Assembly (NCBI GenBank): GCA_021014325.1
Contig: CM037463.1
Span: forward strand, 7,323,001-7,387,000
Origin: Plazaster borealis
Lineage: Eukaryota > Echinodermata > Asteroidea > Forcipulatida > Labidiasteridae
Length of the DNA: 64,000 bases
Direction: 5' to 3'
Shown here: one piece after another, positions 30,443 to 39,684 of the stretch
Position numbering within the stretch: the stretch's first letter is position 1
Layout of the letters: each line of letters starts with the position of its first letter
Notes under the pieces: generated by a model
Told to the model about the DNA's origin: nothing
Databases searched by the model: none
What the model saw: only the letters and a program-made list of their open reading frames with translations
Program-made: the position numbers and the translations under genes

Positions 30443-33400
30443 CTGCAAGGACACAAACAACAATTCAAATCATAAAAACATGCATATAGGGGGTAGGGGA
30501 AAATGGCAATACTTGTGTTCCGACCCATTTTTCATAATTAAACATTTGGAATTTTAGGAAGTAATAAAGGTAGAGATTCCAAATGGAATTCTAATTGTTT
30601 GGGGTGCCAACAATACAGACAACAACAAAGTTACATTCAACTATCACAGCTTGATAATGGAACAGCTGATAATTACTGACTTATCGGCCTAACCTTTTAC
30701 CAAAAATACATTTCCACTTCCACCTCCTTCCCACTAAAAAAACCCCAGCCCAGTAAGGGATCCTTTTTCCTGTCTCAATTTTATGGAGATTGCTTAGATT
30801 TTAGAGGTTACAAGCAAATATGAAGGGGAAAGAAAGGTTAGTCTTTCCCAATCAGTTAAACAATTTTGGGAGGAATACGTTCTGCCTTAATTTCTATGGC
30901 ACTAAAAAAAGAAGACAAGGTGAAAAAATAACGAACTAAAGATGCATGCTTTTTTCTTTTACCTCTTGCGTTTCCTCACTGGTACCCTGAATTGACTGTT
31001 GGTCTGTATACTGTGTGTCGGAGGCGCAGATGCTGAAGTTTGTCTGATCACCTGAAAATCCTAACACATCCACGTCATGGTCCCCTTCATCGATGGCCTC
31101 CGAGGGTCTCTGTAGGTAGTCGTGGTCGGCCATGGCATTGGTGGCAGTATTGTCCTGCAAAAAAAGAAAGCATTGTACGATATAACTAAAAGCTTTGATC
31201 ATTTATTAATGAAGTGAAATCTTCAAATCCATTTTATAAAGGGCTCTATTTAGTCAATAGCCCAGGTGTACAAACACTGGCCAAGTATACTGCGGGCTTA
31301 CAAACTTCTCAGGCTACTAAAAAACAAGCAATATGTGTTTATTTTCCAACAAAAATTACATGAACTAGTCAAAATGTTTGCTAGCTTGTCGAAATGTACA
31401 GTTTGACTAGCCCTGATGGCTGGTCAGAAGGAAACATTTGTGCATGGCCTGCAATCTTATAGAATCAAACTAAAGGTGCAAGAAGAAATCAACCCTCACT
31501 ATTTTTAAATTTTACTCCGCCCACTGATTGGGCCATCTTAAGAATAACAGGTGGCCAATCAATTCAAAGACAAGACACTAGTTAAAATCACCTGCTCGTG
31601 ATCCTTCTCCGATCAACGTTTAAAAAAGAAAACGGGTGTTCAATCAATCAATGACAACCACATCAATGCAGCCATCCCTGAATTTGGTCCCTTAAGGATA
31701 CCTGTTTGGTCCACAGTATGCAGAATGCGTTCTCAATCAATGGATAAAAAACAGATACTATCAATGTACACCCCAGGCTTGATACGCCATTCTGGTAAGG
31801 GAAAGGCAGTTATCCCTTAGCAAAGGGCATCCCTATGAGGGAAATGAACATTTTGTACATGTGGCCGAGTGGTCAAGCGCACCAGACTCGTGCTCCGGTG
31901 TTTCTGATCAGCAGAGTGTGGGTTGGAGTCCCTGTCTTGACACTTGTGTCCTTAAGCAAGAAACTTGACCATTATTGTTTCGTCCTTCGGATAGATGAAA
32001 AGCCATGGGTCCTGTGTGTTGTGTAATGCACATAACAGAACCCACTCACTAAGAGAAAGGGTGTGCCCCAGTGTGTCTGTGGCAGTGGCTGCCGAATGCA
32101 CCGCAGCACCTTGTAAACCCTTATATGGTGCTACATAAAGTTGTCTCAGAATTCTAAAAATAAAATAAAAACTGTCTTAAAAATGTTTTGGTTTGTTCAA
32201 GCGCCTTGAGTACCTTATTGGTGCGCTATATAAGACTATATATTTTATATTTTACTGGAACAACGCAAAGGGCACCAAGGCAACGACCAGGGGCATGAAG
32301 GCAATTGCCCCTGTTGCCTCCATGAAGTACCAGCTCTGCACCCACCTGCTCGTGCTCCTCCTCCTCTGATTGCTGAGTGGCTAATTGAAACACCTGCGGG
32401 GCCACGGGTGTGTGCAATAGGCAGGTGCCCTCCTGCGACAACGGGTTTGCTGGATGAATGCATGCTGTACGACCCTTGGTGCAAGGCGTGTACAGGACTT
32501 GTTGGGTGTCTTCAAGCACATCTGTTTGTACACATAGTTAAGGTTGGAATATAAAAACAAAGTGGCATACAACCAATTCCTTCTGTTAGGGGAGGGGTCG
32601 GCGATTGTCATAAGAAAACTTAAAATCTTGGAATTGAAGGATAAGCTTATATTTGTATGTACTGTACGCTCATCTTTAAGATGTCAACACAATTTGATAT
32701 GCAATATAACAGTGGTCACATAGGGTGGGTCTTCTTTCTTAATAAAGGGGCACGTCATCAAAAAATGATGAGGCCATATTCCATTTACAGAATTCTTCCC
32801 TTTTTAGGAGAAAAACAATCTCAATACAGGTATCTGTTTTAGGTTCTTGTTTACTGTGATGCACCGACTAGATCAAAACAATGACCATAATTGGCCCTTC
32901 CAGAATTTACTAAAAATGACCGGATCAATCCGAGAAAGGATACGTTCCAAGCAGAAGCCAGTGAGCGGAAGCCCAGGCTTCTCACACGACTTGCCCAGAC
33001 TGCTGAACTTGCACTGCGGTGGGGTACTGATCTTCTGGGGACCCGTGTAGCTCGGTGTGGCCTTAATGCGCCTGTTCTTGGAGCGTCGATGCAGCAAGGC
33101 CTCGCAGCCGTGCCGACGGTGGTACGACTGCATGGACTGGAGTTTGAGGATCTTGCGTTTTTCCTTGGGGTTGTTGAAACTGCCGAGGCTTGAACCTACA
33201 GGAAAAAGACAGGATATATTAGAATTTGGTCAGTTGATCAGGGTGCTCGCTGCCAAGAAGACAATCTGTCTGCCTCAAAAACAAAAAAGGAATTCATCTG
33301 AACCTCCACCAACGAATGTGACATAATCGAGATCAGATCGATCAGAGTTTGGCAAAGTCATTATCACGTAAAATAATATTCATCATTATTTAGTATCACA

Positions 33401-36400
33401 TTACCGCAAAATCTCATCTTTAGAAATCTGTTGACACAAAATGAGACGCCCAATTACAATAAAACAAATGGCAATTGATGTTTTACAAGAAATGATCAAA
33501 TTGGTATTCCCCTCACCCCACAACCAGTTCTTCTATGCATGAATACATATAATATGTCAATGAAATTAATTCTTATAAATATCCATAATCAAGGATCGGC
33601 ACGTGTCTATTTCATTCCTTGTGGTAATTATTTAGTTGCACTTCTTTGTACATGTTGTGTTCATCTTGTTAAATAATTCCTCCATTAATCAAATTGCCAA
33701 CAGACTTCTCAGCTTCTGTGCAATGTGTTTTGGGGGAAGTTTTTGTGTTTATTCCTTGGTACCAACCGATGGTCTCTTTCTCGAGCTTGGAGGATATCAG
33801 GTACTGCCTCCGTTTTTCTTTCATCAGATGCTGAAGGCGTTTGAACTGGTTGATGTAGAGGGACTGGAGACGGATTAATTTCTCCCTGGTGATCAGGGCC
33901 ACCTCTTCGGGAGTATACACTCCAGCGTGCCTGTCGGTCAAGATTACAGCAAAAATTATTCATAATTTTTTGTTGAACAAAGAAAAATTTACCAGAGTGG
34001 GACTTGAACCTGCGACTTGAACCTGCGACATCTGGATTAACGTGCCGGCACTCTACCAACTGAGCTATCTAGCCCTAATGTTGGCAGTCTCCCTATTTCG
34101 TGAATGTCTTTGTTCGGGATGCAAGTCAGAAGCCGTTCAAGCTGTAATTGCCGTATAGCCAGGGATCACACCCAAGTTTATAAAACAACCTGGGATAAGG
34201 CAGCAGAGGGATCACCTTTAAGGCGATGCGACTTTTTATTTCAAATATGAAGTTATAAACCACAAGGGAAACTGACTGACTGAATCATTTTACAGGCATG
34301 CCAAAAGTCTTCACAAGAACATCACAGTCTTTGTGAAAGCCGACTGTGACAGACAGCAGAATTTCTCTGTGCGGTGTTATTGGCCTCCCCATGAAAGTGT
34401 TAAAACGTGAACCCACAAGAGAAGAGGATTAATAATTGTAATAATAACTAGTTTTTAAACAGCACATTCTACAGTAACATAAAATTAGTGCCCTAGTGAT
34501 CGGGCGAATAACATTCCAGTAATCTTTCTCAGCTGCCTAGGGAGTATACAGCCCCGGGTTGCGGGGGTGCTCCAAAGGCTCTTTCAAACACAATATCAAA
34601 CTCTAGGTACCCATGTATACCCCCTGGGTGAAAAGGTTGCATTCCAACAATTGTGGTAGTACATAATTTCAGTTAAGGGTATTTTCTCAATCCCAAAAAA
34701 CTCTTCAAAAATTTTGATTGAAATTGAAGGACTTGGAACTGGCAGTCTCTGCAGTGGTGCCAGGCACACAAAGCGAATCAACCGTTTGGACTTTGGTTTG
34801 ATTGAGGACGGACAGTTCCCCACTAAACTACATAGGGAGTAGAGCCTGGTTAAGAACAGAACGTCGGACTTACTTGAGGAGGTCTTCCTGCTCGCTGTCT
34901 ACACTCTCTGCATCGCTGTCTGTGGTACCTCGCCAGGCCTGGTCTACCTGAAGCGGGTCTTCATCACTCTCACTCTCACTGCCACAATCTTTAAATGAAA
35001 AAATTATTTGTTTATTTAATTACACATCCAACAGCGCAAACGCCAATAACAGGATGGTGATTAGGATTCTTAGAAAAAGGAGAAGAAATGTTAAGTTTAA
35101 CACGTTGACTGCCGTTCATAAATTCGTAGGGGCGTTCCCATTTGCCAAGCATCCAAGTGTGGTGCGCATGCGTGCATACCAAATTTTTTTTTTTGTGTCT
35201 ACATGTTGTAGCATACAAATTCTAACGATGTGTGCTCACCACTGCCAGAAGCGTATTCGTTGCGTTCTCAGGGATGCCAGTGTATTCAATTCACTATACA
35301 AAAGCATTTCATTCTCACGAGTATACTTGTAGCGGCAGAATCCGTTACACCTGTTACTACGAATATACTCGTAGGCGGCTGTCAACGAGTTAAGATGTTT
35401 CCGGAACACCCCAAAAGGTTCAAACCCAAGCAATCAGGTAGGGAGTAGAAACCCAATCCACATGCAAGGCTTCGGACAGAGGTGGGATTTGAACTGGGGT
35501 CAACAGAGGTAAAAGGCAGTTCAACATAGACGGTCAAGTCAACCAAAACACACTCATCAAACTCATCTAGTTATTGACAAATTTTTCTTGAAATTCAAGC
35601 TCTGTATTGTAACTGTAATTTTTACAAGCTGTGATTTAGTTCCTGTTTTTAGCAGGCCCGGAAATACACAGAGGCCACGGCCTCTGTTGCCCCTGGTCTT
35701 GGCCTTGGTGCCCCTTCAAAAGTTTCCCATAGACTTTTCCCAATGAAAATGCCCTTTGTGAAATGAAAATGGCCCTGTCCTTTCAAAGATAAAACTCCAG
35801 GCCTGTCAATTAGAGTGTGTTGCCCCTGTTTATCTTCAAAGTTAGTTCGGAGTATAAAACAGCTAGAAATCTGTGATCTTCAAATAAATCCCTTCCGACT
35901 CCCCCCGACTCTTTCCAATATGCAGCAGTTCAATAATATGGAACAGTCTTCCAGAGGTTGTTAAACAGGCTGAAATATCAGCACAATTCAAAACCTGCGT
36001 GAAAACATATTTGTTTACTTTGTACAATTGTTGATTTCCCCTTTACAGCGCATAGGGACCTCACGGTGATATGCGCTAGATAAGAATGGTTTTATTATAA
36101 ATATTATATGCCTACAGATTTAGGCATACAGATTTATACTAATATTTTTACTCAGAAAGCTTTAGTATTATTATCGGTAATTTAAAAAAAAATAATAATA
36201 CAATCTTAAAGGCACTGAACACGTTTGGAAATTGTCAAAGACCAGTGTTCTCACTTGGTGTATCCCAACATATGCATAAAATAACAAGCCTGTGAAAATT
36301 TGGGCTCAATTGGTCATCAAAGTTGCAAGAAAATGAAGAAAGAAAAAACACCCTTGTTGTTTAAATCGTGTGCTTTCAAATAGGAATAAAAATTTCTACC

Positions 36401-38441
36401 AAGAAGTTTTTAATATTTTAGTGAGAAATTACCTCTTTCTCAAAAACTAGGTTACTTCAGAGGGAGTCGTTTCCTATAATGTTTTATACTTTCAACAGCT
36501 CTCCGTTGCTTGTTACCAAGTAAGTTTTTATGCTAATATTTGTTTGAGTCATTACCAAACGTGTACGATACCTTTAAATTACAATGCAATAGTAATATAT
36601 ACCTAAGATTTTAGCAGCCACAGATGCCTGGGGCTCAGGATGGGCCTCGGACCCTGGCTGGTTTGGCTCCTGAGCCAGTAGGTAGCTATCCAAGCCTTCC
36701 AGAATTTCACGCGGAGAGTTTCGTGGGAAAGGCTTCAGGCTTGCCTTGTGCCTCAACACGGCAACCTTCTGAGCGTGTTCTTGACAATAACTTTAGAGAA
36801 AAGAAAAAAGGCAAGAGTGTCAGGGACGGCAACCGTACCAAGCTCACCAAGCTTAAACCTTTGCTTACTTGATTAGTTTACTGTTCCATTTTAGCATCAA
36901 AACCAGTCAAAATATTTCTTGATCATGTTTCTGTGAAAAACTCAAAATTTGAGTGTTTGCATCATCCTGTGTATGTCTGACCGGTTTTGAATTCCTTGAA
37001 TCTGAAGAAAGTGGTTTGAAGAATTTAGAGCACTTAATGCAACCTTAAAGGCACTGAACACGTTTGGAAATTGTCAAAGACCAGTGTCCTCACTTGGTGT
37101 ATCCCAACATATGCATAAAATAACAAGCCTGTGAAAATTTGGGCTCAATTGGTCATCGAAGTTGCAAGAAAATGATGAAAGAAAATACACCCTTGTTGTA
37201 CAAATTTGTGTGCTTTCAGATTGGGAATAAAAACTTCTTGCAAGAAGTTTTTATTATTTTAGTGAGAAATTACCTCTTTCTCAAAAACTACGTTACTTCA
37301 GAGGGAGTCGTTTCTCACAATGTTTTATACTATCAACAGCTCTCCGTTGCTTGTTACCAAGTAAGTTTTTGTGCTAATATTTGTTTTGAGTCATTACCAA
37401 GCGTGTATGATACCTTTAAAGGTGTTTCTGGCAGTGGCTGCCGAGTGCGCCGCAGCACCTTGTAAACCCTTACAAGGTGCTACATGAATCGGTCTCATTT
37501 TTCATAAAACTTCAAAACCTCTTAAAAAGTGTCTCTTTGTTCAAGCGCCTTGAGCACCTTATTGGTTGATACGTGCACTATATCAGACAACAATATCATT
37601 GTTAAAGGTATGATTGATATTGATTATTTCGTAAATGATTTTAAGTAAGATTTGAAACTTTGCATGGTGGGATTACAATCAAGTTAGGTTTGCGGTAACA
37701 CCATGTACAAACATTTTTTTTTTTATAGCAGTGGTGGTTCTGATAAGAACAAGTGATTTGACAACTCAACGTTTTGATCAGCATTCTCCTGAAGACGACA
37801 GGCCTGGAATTTCATCGTTGAGAGGGCAAGGCCATCTTCATTTTGCAAAGGGCACTTCCATTGGAAAATCTTAAAAACCTATGGGAAACTTTTGAAGGGG
37901 CACCAAGGCCAAGACCAGGGGCAACGGAGGCCATCGCCTCCGTGGCCTCCGTGCAATTCCAGGCCTGAGACGATCAGAGCATACTGATCGAAACGTTGAG
38001 TTGTCAAACCACCAATTCTTCTCAGTACCACCACTACTAAAAAAAAAAAAAAATGCAAATATGTTTTCACCGCAAACCTCATTTAAATGATTTTTAGTAA
38101 GAATGTTTGAATTCTACTTTTCACTACAATAACAATCATAATCTGGACATATATTTTCATTCAGCATTTTAGTCTTTTTTCTAAGCAAATCTACAAGATG
38201 TGTTTTCTTTACCCATCTCGTTTGTCCGATTTGTGGGCAGGCTGAAGACATCTCCTCCCACCCTTGTTGGAGACAAACGTGCAGTGTTTGTAGGGAGCGT
38301 TCTTGTCTTCCAAGATGTGGTTCAGGCAGTATTCGAAACCATCCACACGGTCCTGCATACAGATGCGGTGGGCATAGTTGCAGAAGAGACCATCACTGCG
38401 ATGACGACGGCTGTGGCTCGACTTGCTCTTGTGCATCCTTC
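30404..38441 (-). CDS. KANSL2: KAT8 regulatory NSL complex subunit 2 (eight coding exons)
   Basis: KANSL2 is a nuclear subunit of the NSL complex, in which KAT8/MOF acetylates histone H4 at promoters. Eight minus-strand exons join in frame from ATG 38436-38434 to TGA 30406-30404 and give 449 residues; the human protein has about 490. Landmarks are two Cys/His-rich modules (residues about 19-85, with [18 protein letters not shown], and about 290-335, with [16 protein letters not shown]), the acidic [11 protein letters not shown] segment, and the helical core [20 protein letters not shown]. The C-terminal third is poorly conserved. It is convergent with the ATPase gene and divergent from cyclin T. 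The start and last exon are the least certain parts. Confidence 0.9.
30963..31154 (-). CDS. KANSL2: KANSL2 exon 7 (acidic C-terminal region)
   Basis: It has 64 codons after the acceptor ctttttttgcag, rich in Asp, Gln and Ser. If the donor gtaaaa is not used, the frame ends 27 bases further at a TAG (30938-30936). Confidence 0.75.
31859..32250 (+). mobile_element. SINE family 1, diverged
   Basis: The head is tgtggccgagtggtcaag with a changed anticodon region (gactcgtgctcc) and a decayed B-box. The body is shorter at the 3' end (gcgctatataag). It is followed by a fragment of the GCCTCTGTTGCCCC family. Confidence 0.75.
32346..32521 (-). CDS. KANSL2: KANSL2 exon 6 ([13 protein letters not shown])
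   Basis: The acceptor gtacaaacag and the split histidine codon give [17 protein letters not shown] across the junction. It ends in an acidic EEEEHEQ before gtgggt. Confidence 0.88.
32944..33195 (-). CDS. KANSL2: KANSL2 exon 5 (second Cys/His module, first half)
   Basis: It encodes [19 protein letters not shown] and then [23 protein letters not shown]. The donor is gtatcc after gaac. The alternative donor gtaaat at 32910 would break the CLEHVLEDT junction. Confidence 0.88.
33767..33930 (-). CDS. KANSL2: KANSL2 exon 4 ([20 protein letters not shown])
   Basis: It encodes the most conserved KANSL2 block, a long helix from [19 protein letters not shown] to [11 protein letters not shown]. The donor gttggt has T at +3, an unusual base, but the phase requires it. 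Confidence 0.93.
33995..34079 (-). repeat. tRNA-like SINE head (GATAGCTCAGTTGGTAGAG)
   Basis: The minus strand reads an A-box agctcagttggtagag and a duplicated B-box (caggttcaagtc, twice). A (gttcaac)-like end follows. It is not a working tRNA, as the T arm is duplicated. Confidence 0.6.
34874..34988 (-). CDS. KANSL2: KANSL2 exon 3 (acidic [18 protein letters not shown])
   Basis: It encodes the acidic segment [22 protein letters not shown], which matches the vertebrate VDQTWRG...DSDQED order. The donor is gtaagt. Confidence 0.9.
35405..35560 (-). repeat. partial SINE family 2
   Basis: ggtagggagtagaaacccaatccacatg and gtgggatttgaactgggg are recognisable. The tail is missing. Confidence 0.55.
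35652..35812. repeat. GCCTCTGTTGCCCCTGG repeat
   Basis: This copy is delimited by aggcccggaaatacac and gataaaactccaggcct, which are inverse-related ends. Confidence 0.65.
35920..36110 (+). pseudogene. LINE 3' end ([12 protein letters not shown]...)
   Basis: The plus strand reads [32 protein letters not shown] and then a stop. It is the C-terminus of a CR1/L2-type reverse transcriptase ORF, 5'-truncated. Confidence 0.7.
36210..36573. mobile_element. TTAA-flanked MITE, family AGGCACTG
   Basis: TTAA lies at 36206-36209 and 36574-36577, with ends AGGCACTGAACACG and CGTGTACGATACCT. It lies 29 bases from KANSL2 exon 2. Confidence 0.88.
36603..36790 (-). CDS. KANSL2: KANSL2 exon 2 ([15 protein letters not shown]...AAKIL)
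   Basis: The acceptor is tctctaaag and the donor gtatat. It completes the first Cys/His module (YCQEH) and continues into a poorly conserved linker. Phases match both neighbours. Confidence 0.85.
37049..37415. mobile_element. TTAA-flanked MITE, family AGGCACTG
   Basis: TTAA lies at 37045-37048 and 37416-37419. It is over 90 percent similar by eye to 36210-36573 and in the same orientation. Confidence 0.88.
37420..37605 (+). repeat. 3' fragment of SINE family 1
   Basis: It begins at once after the TTAA of the neighbouring MITE with ggcagtggctgccgagtg. It matches the 3' half of the SINE at 31859-32250. Confidence 0.65.
37685..38080. mobile_element. large inverted repeat of Penelope-terminal type, with a nested repeat
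   Basis: The arms 37685-37796 and 37966-38080 are inverse copies: gtttgcggt, a poly-T/A run, agtggtggt, then gacaactcaacgtttcgatcag. The centre (37798-37965) is an inverse-orientation GCCTCTGTTGCCCC repeat. A hammerhead-like core lies at 37965-38005. Confidence 0.65.
38213..38441 (-). CDS. KANSL2: KANSL2 exon 1 (start codon at 38436)
   Basis: The acceptor ttattcctag precedes gaaggATG, so at least one more exon lies upstream. It encodes the first Cys/His module with CNYAHRIC and [16 protein letters not shown]. The donor is gtaaag. Confidence 0.9.
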
Positions 38442-39184
38442 CTAGGAATAAAATGTATTCATTAATTTTAAAATTGCTTTATTGGGAATTTATAAGGAAC
38501 TGCTACTACGAAGATGGTTGGGCAAGTTCTTTAAAACCCCTTACTCCCTAGCACTAGCAGGCCCACTTGCAACCTCAATCATATACTCTATGGTCATCCA
38601 ATACCCAAAAGTTAGGACTTATTCTTTAAAGATTGGTGTGCCTGGCTGGCCAAGTGATATAAATAAGCAATTTATCTTTGGGCCTACATTTTCCAATCTT
38701 CCGTAATCACTTAATCAGATGATTTTGGAGGATATGGAAGGGTTGGGTTTTTAATCATAATTAAATTTGGTAATATTATCAATTACCGGTACAAGTTGTT
38801 GTCATATTATTTTTAATATTAAAATTATTTATTATTTCATTGAAAACAACACACAAAAGTATCAAAAAATATATAAAATAAAATAAAATGTAATCAAAAT
38901 TGGTTTTACGATGAATGAATAGCTAGCCTAGAAACAAAACTCACGTCAAAAGTAGAATTTTAGAAATAAACTGAGCAAGTAAATTATCTAAGATCTAGTA
39001 AAATTACTAAATATTTGAAATATTCCTGATATTTTATTTAATGCAGACACACTAACTGACTCATGAATGAATCACAGGTAATAAATTACTTTTAAAAACA
39101 GTTTAAACAGGATCCAACATCATCGATTGCACCACCAATGCTTATGCACATGTTCTCATGAATATTCATGACTTCCAAGAAAAT

Positions 39185-39540
39185 TGCCGCCATCTTGATC
39201 TACCTTTTCTTTGCGGTTTACAAATGTAGTGGAACACTTTGAGAAAATACACCCTCTAAAACGACTCAAAGCACAATTTTGAACAGCCTCTCCAAGCCTA
39301 CTAGTTGATCTACATTGAAATCTTCGAAAAGTACATACCTAGACGAAGTTTTATCAGCAAACTGGAAGCAATATTACATCGAAATTTATCTGACGACATG
39401 CACGGAAAATTTCTCACATCAATCCCACAATGCACCGTCAGGGGAGATTTCAGCCGAGATCTTGCGTGGATTTGAGAGAAAACAGCTTCTGCGCAGCCGC
39501 ACAAGCCTCGTATGTTCGTCGGTACGGGTTCCATGGCGGC
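39185..39540. promoter_or_regulatory. probable bidirectional promoter of KANSL2 and cyclin T
   Basis: It lies between head-to-head genes. It contains gccgccatcttg (YY1-type) at 39187-39198, a ZNF143/SBS-like element at 39416-39437 (CCCACAATGCACCG core), and no TATA box close to either start. GC-rich words (gcgcagccgcac) precede the cyclin T ATG. Confidence 0.6.
39339..39534 (-). CDS. KANSL2: candidate first exon of KANSL2 (5' UTR or N-terminal extension)
   Basis: A perfect minus-strand donor (gtatgt) follows 39339. The frame upstream is open for 65 codons, from an ATG at 39534-39532, and joins in phase through the 5-base leader gaagg to the ATG at 38436. It is either untranslated or an N-terminal extension. 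I see no similarity to vertebrate KANSL2 in it. Confidence 0.4.
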
Positions 39541-39684
39541 TTGTAATACCGACCGATGGTATTTTACTCGCGAACAACTTACACACAGTCCTTCTCGAAA
39601 ATGTCAGATAGAGCCAGAGAAGGAACTGTCCTACCGACAACATGCCGCAAACCTTATCCAGGACATGGGACAACGTCTTCAAGT
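39533..39684 (+). CDS. CCNT1: cyclin T exon 1 ([16 protein letters not shown])
   Basis: The ATG at 39533 has G at +4. An in-frame ATG at 39512 would add seven residues without similarity. [14 protein letters not shown] and [20 protein letters not shown] match the family start. The donor gtatcc is set by phase with NQLCINTA in exon 2. Confidence 0.93.

Noticed and set aside
32873..32943. Extension of KANSL2 exon 5 to a donor at 32910
   Set aside because: It keeps an open frame, but joining at 32944 gives [14 protein letters not shown], which matches the family. The longer form does not.
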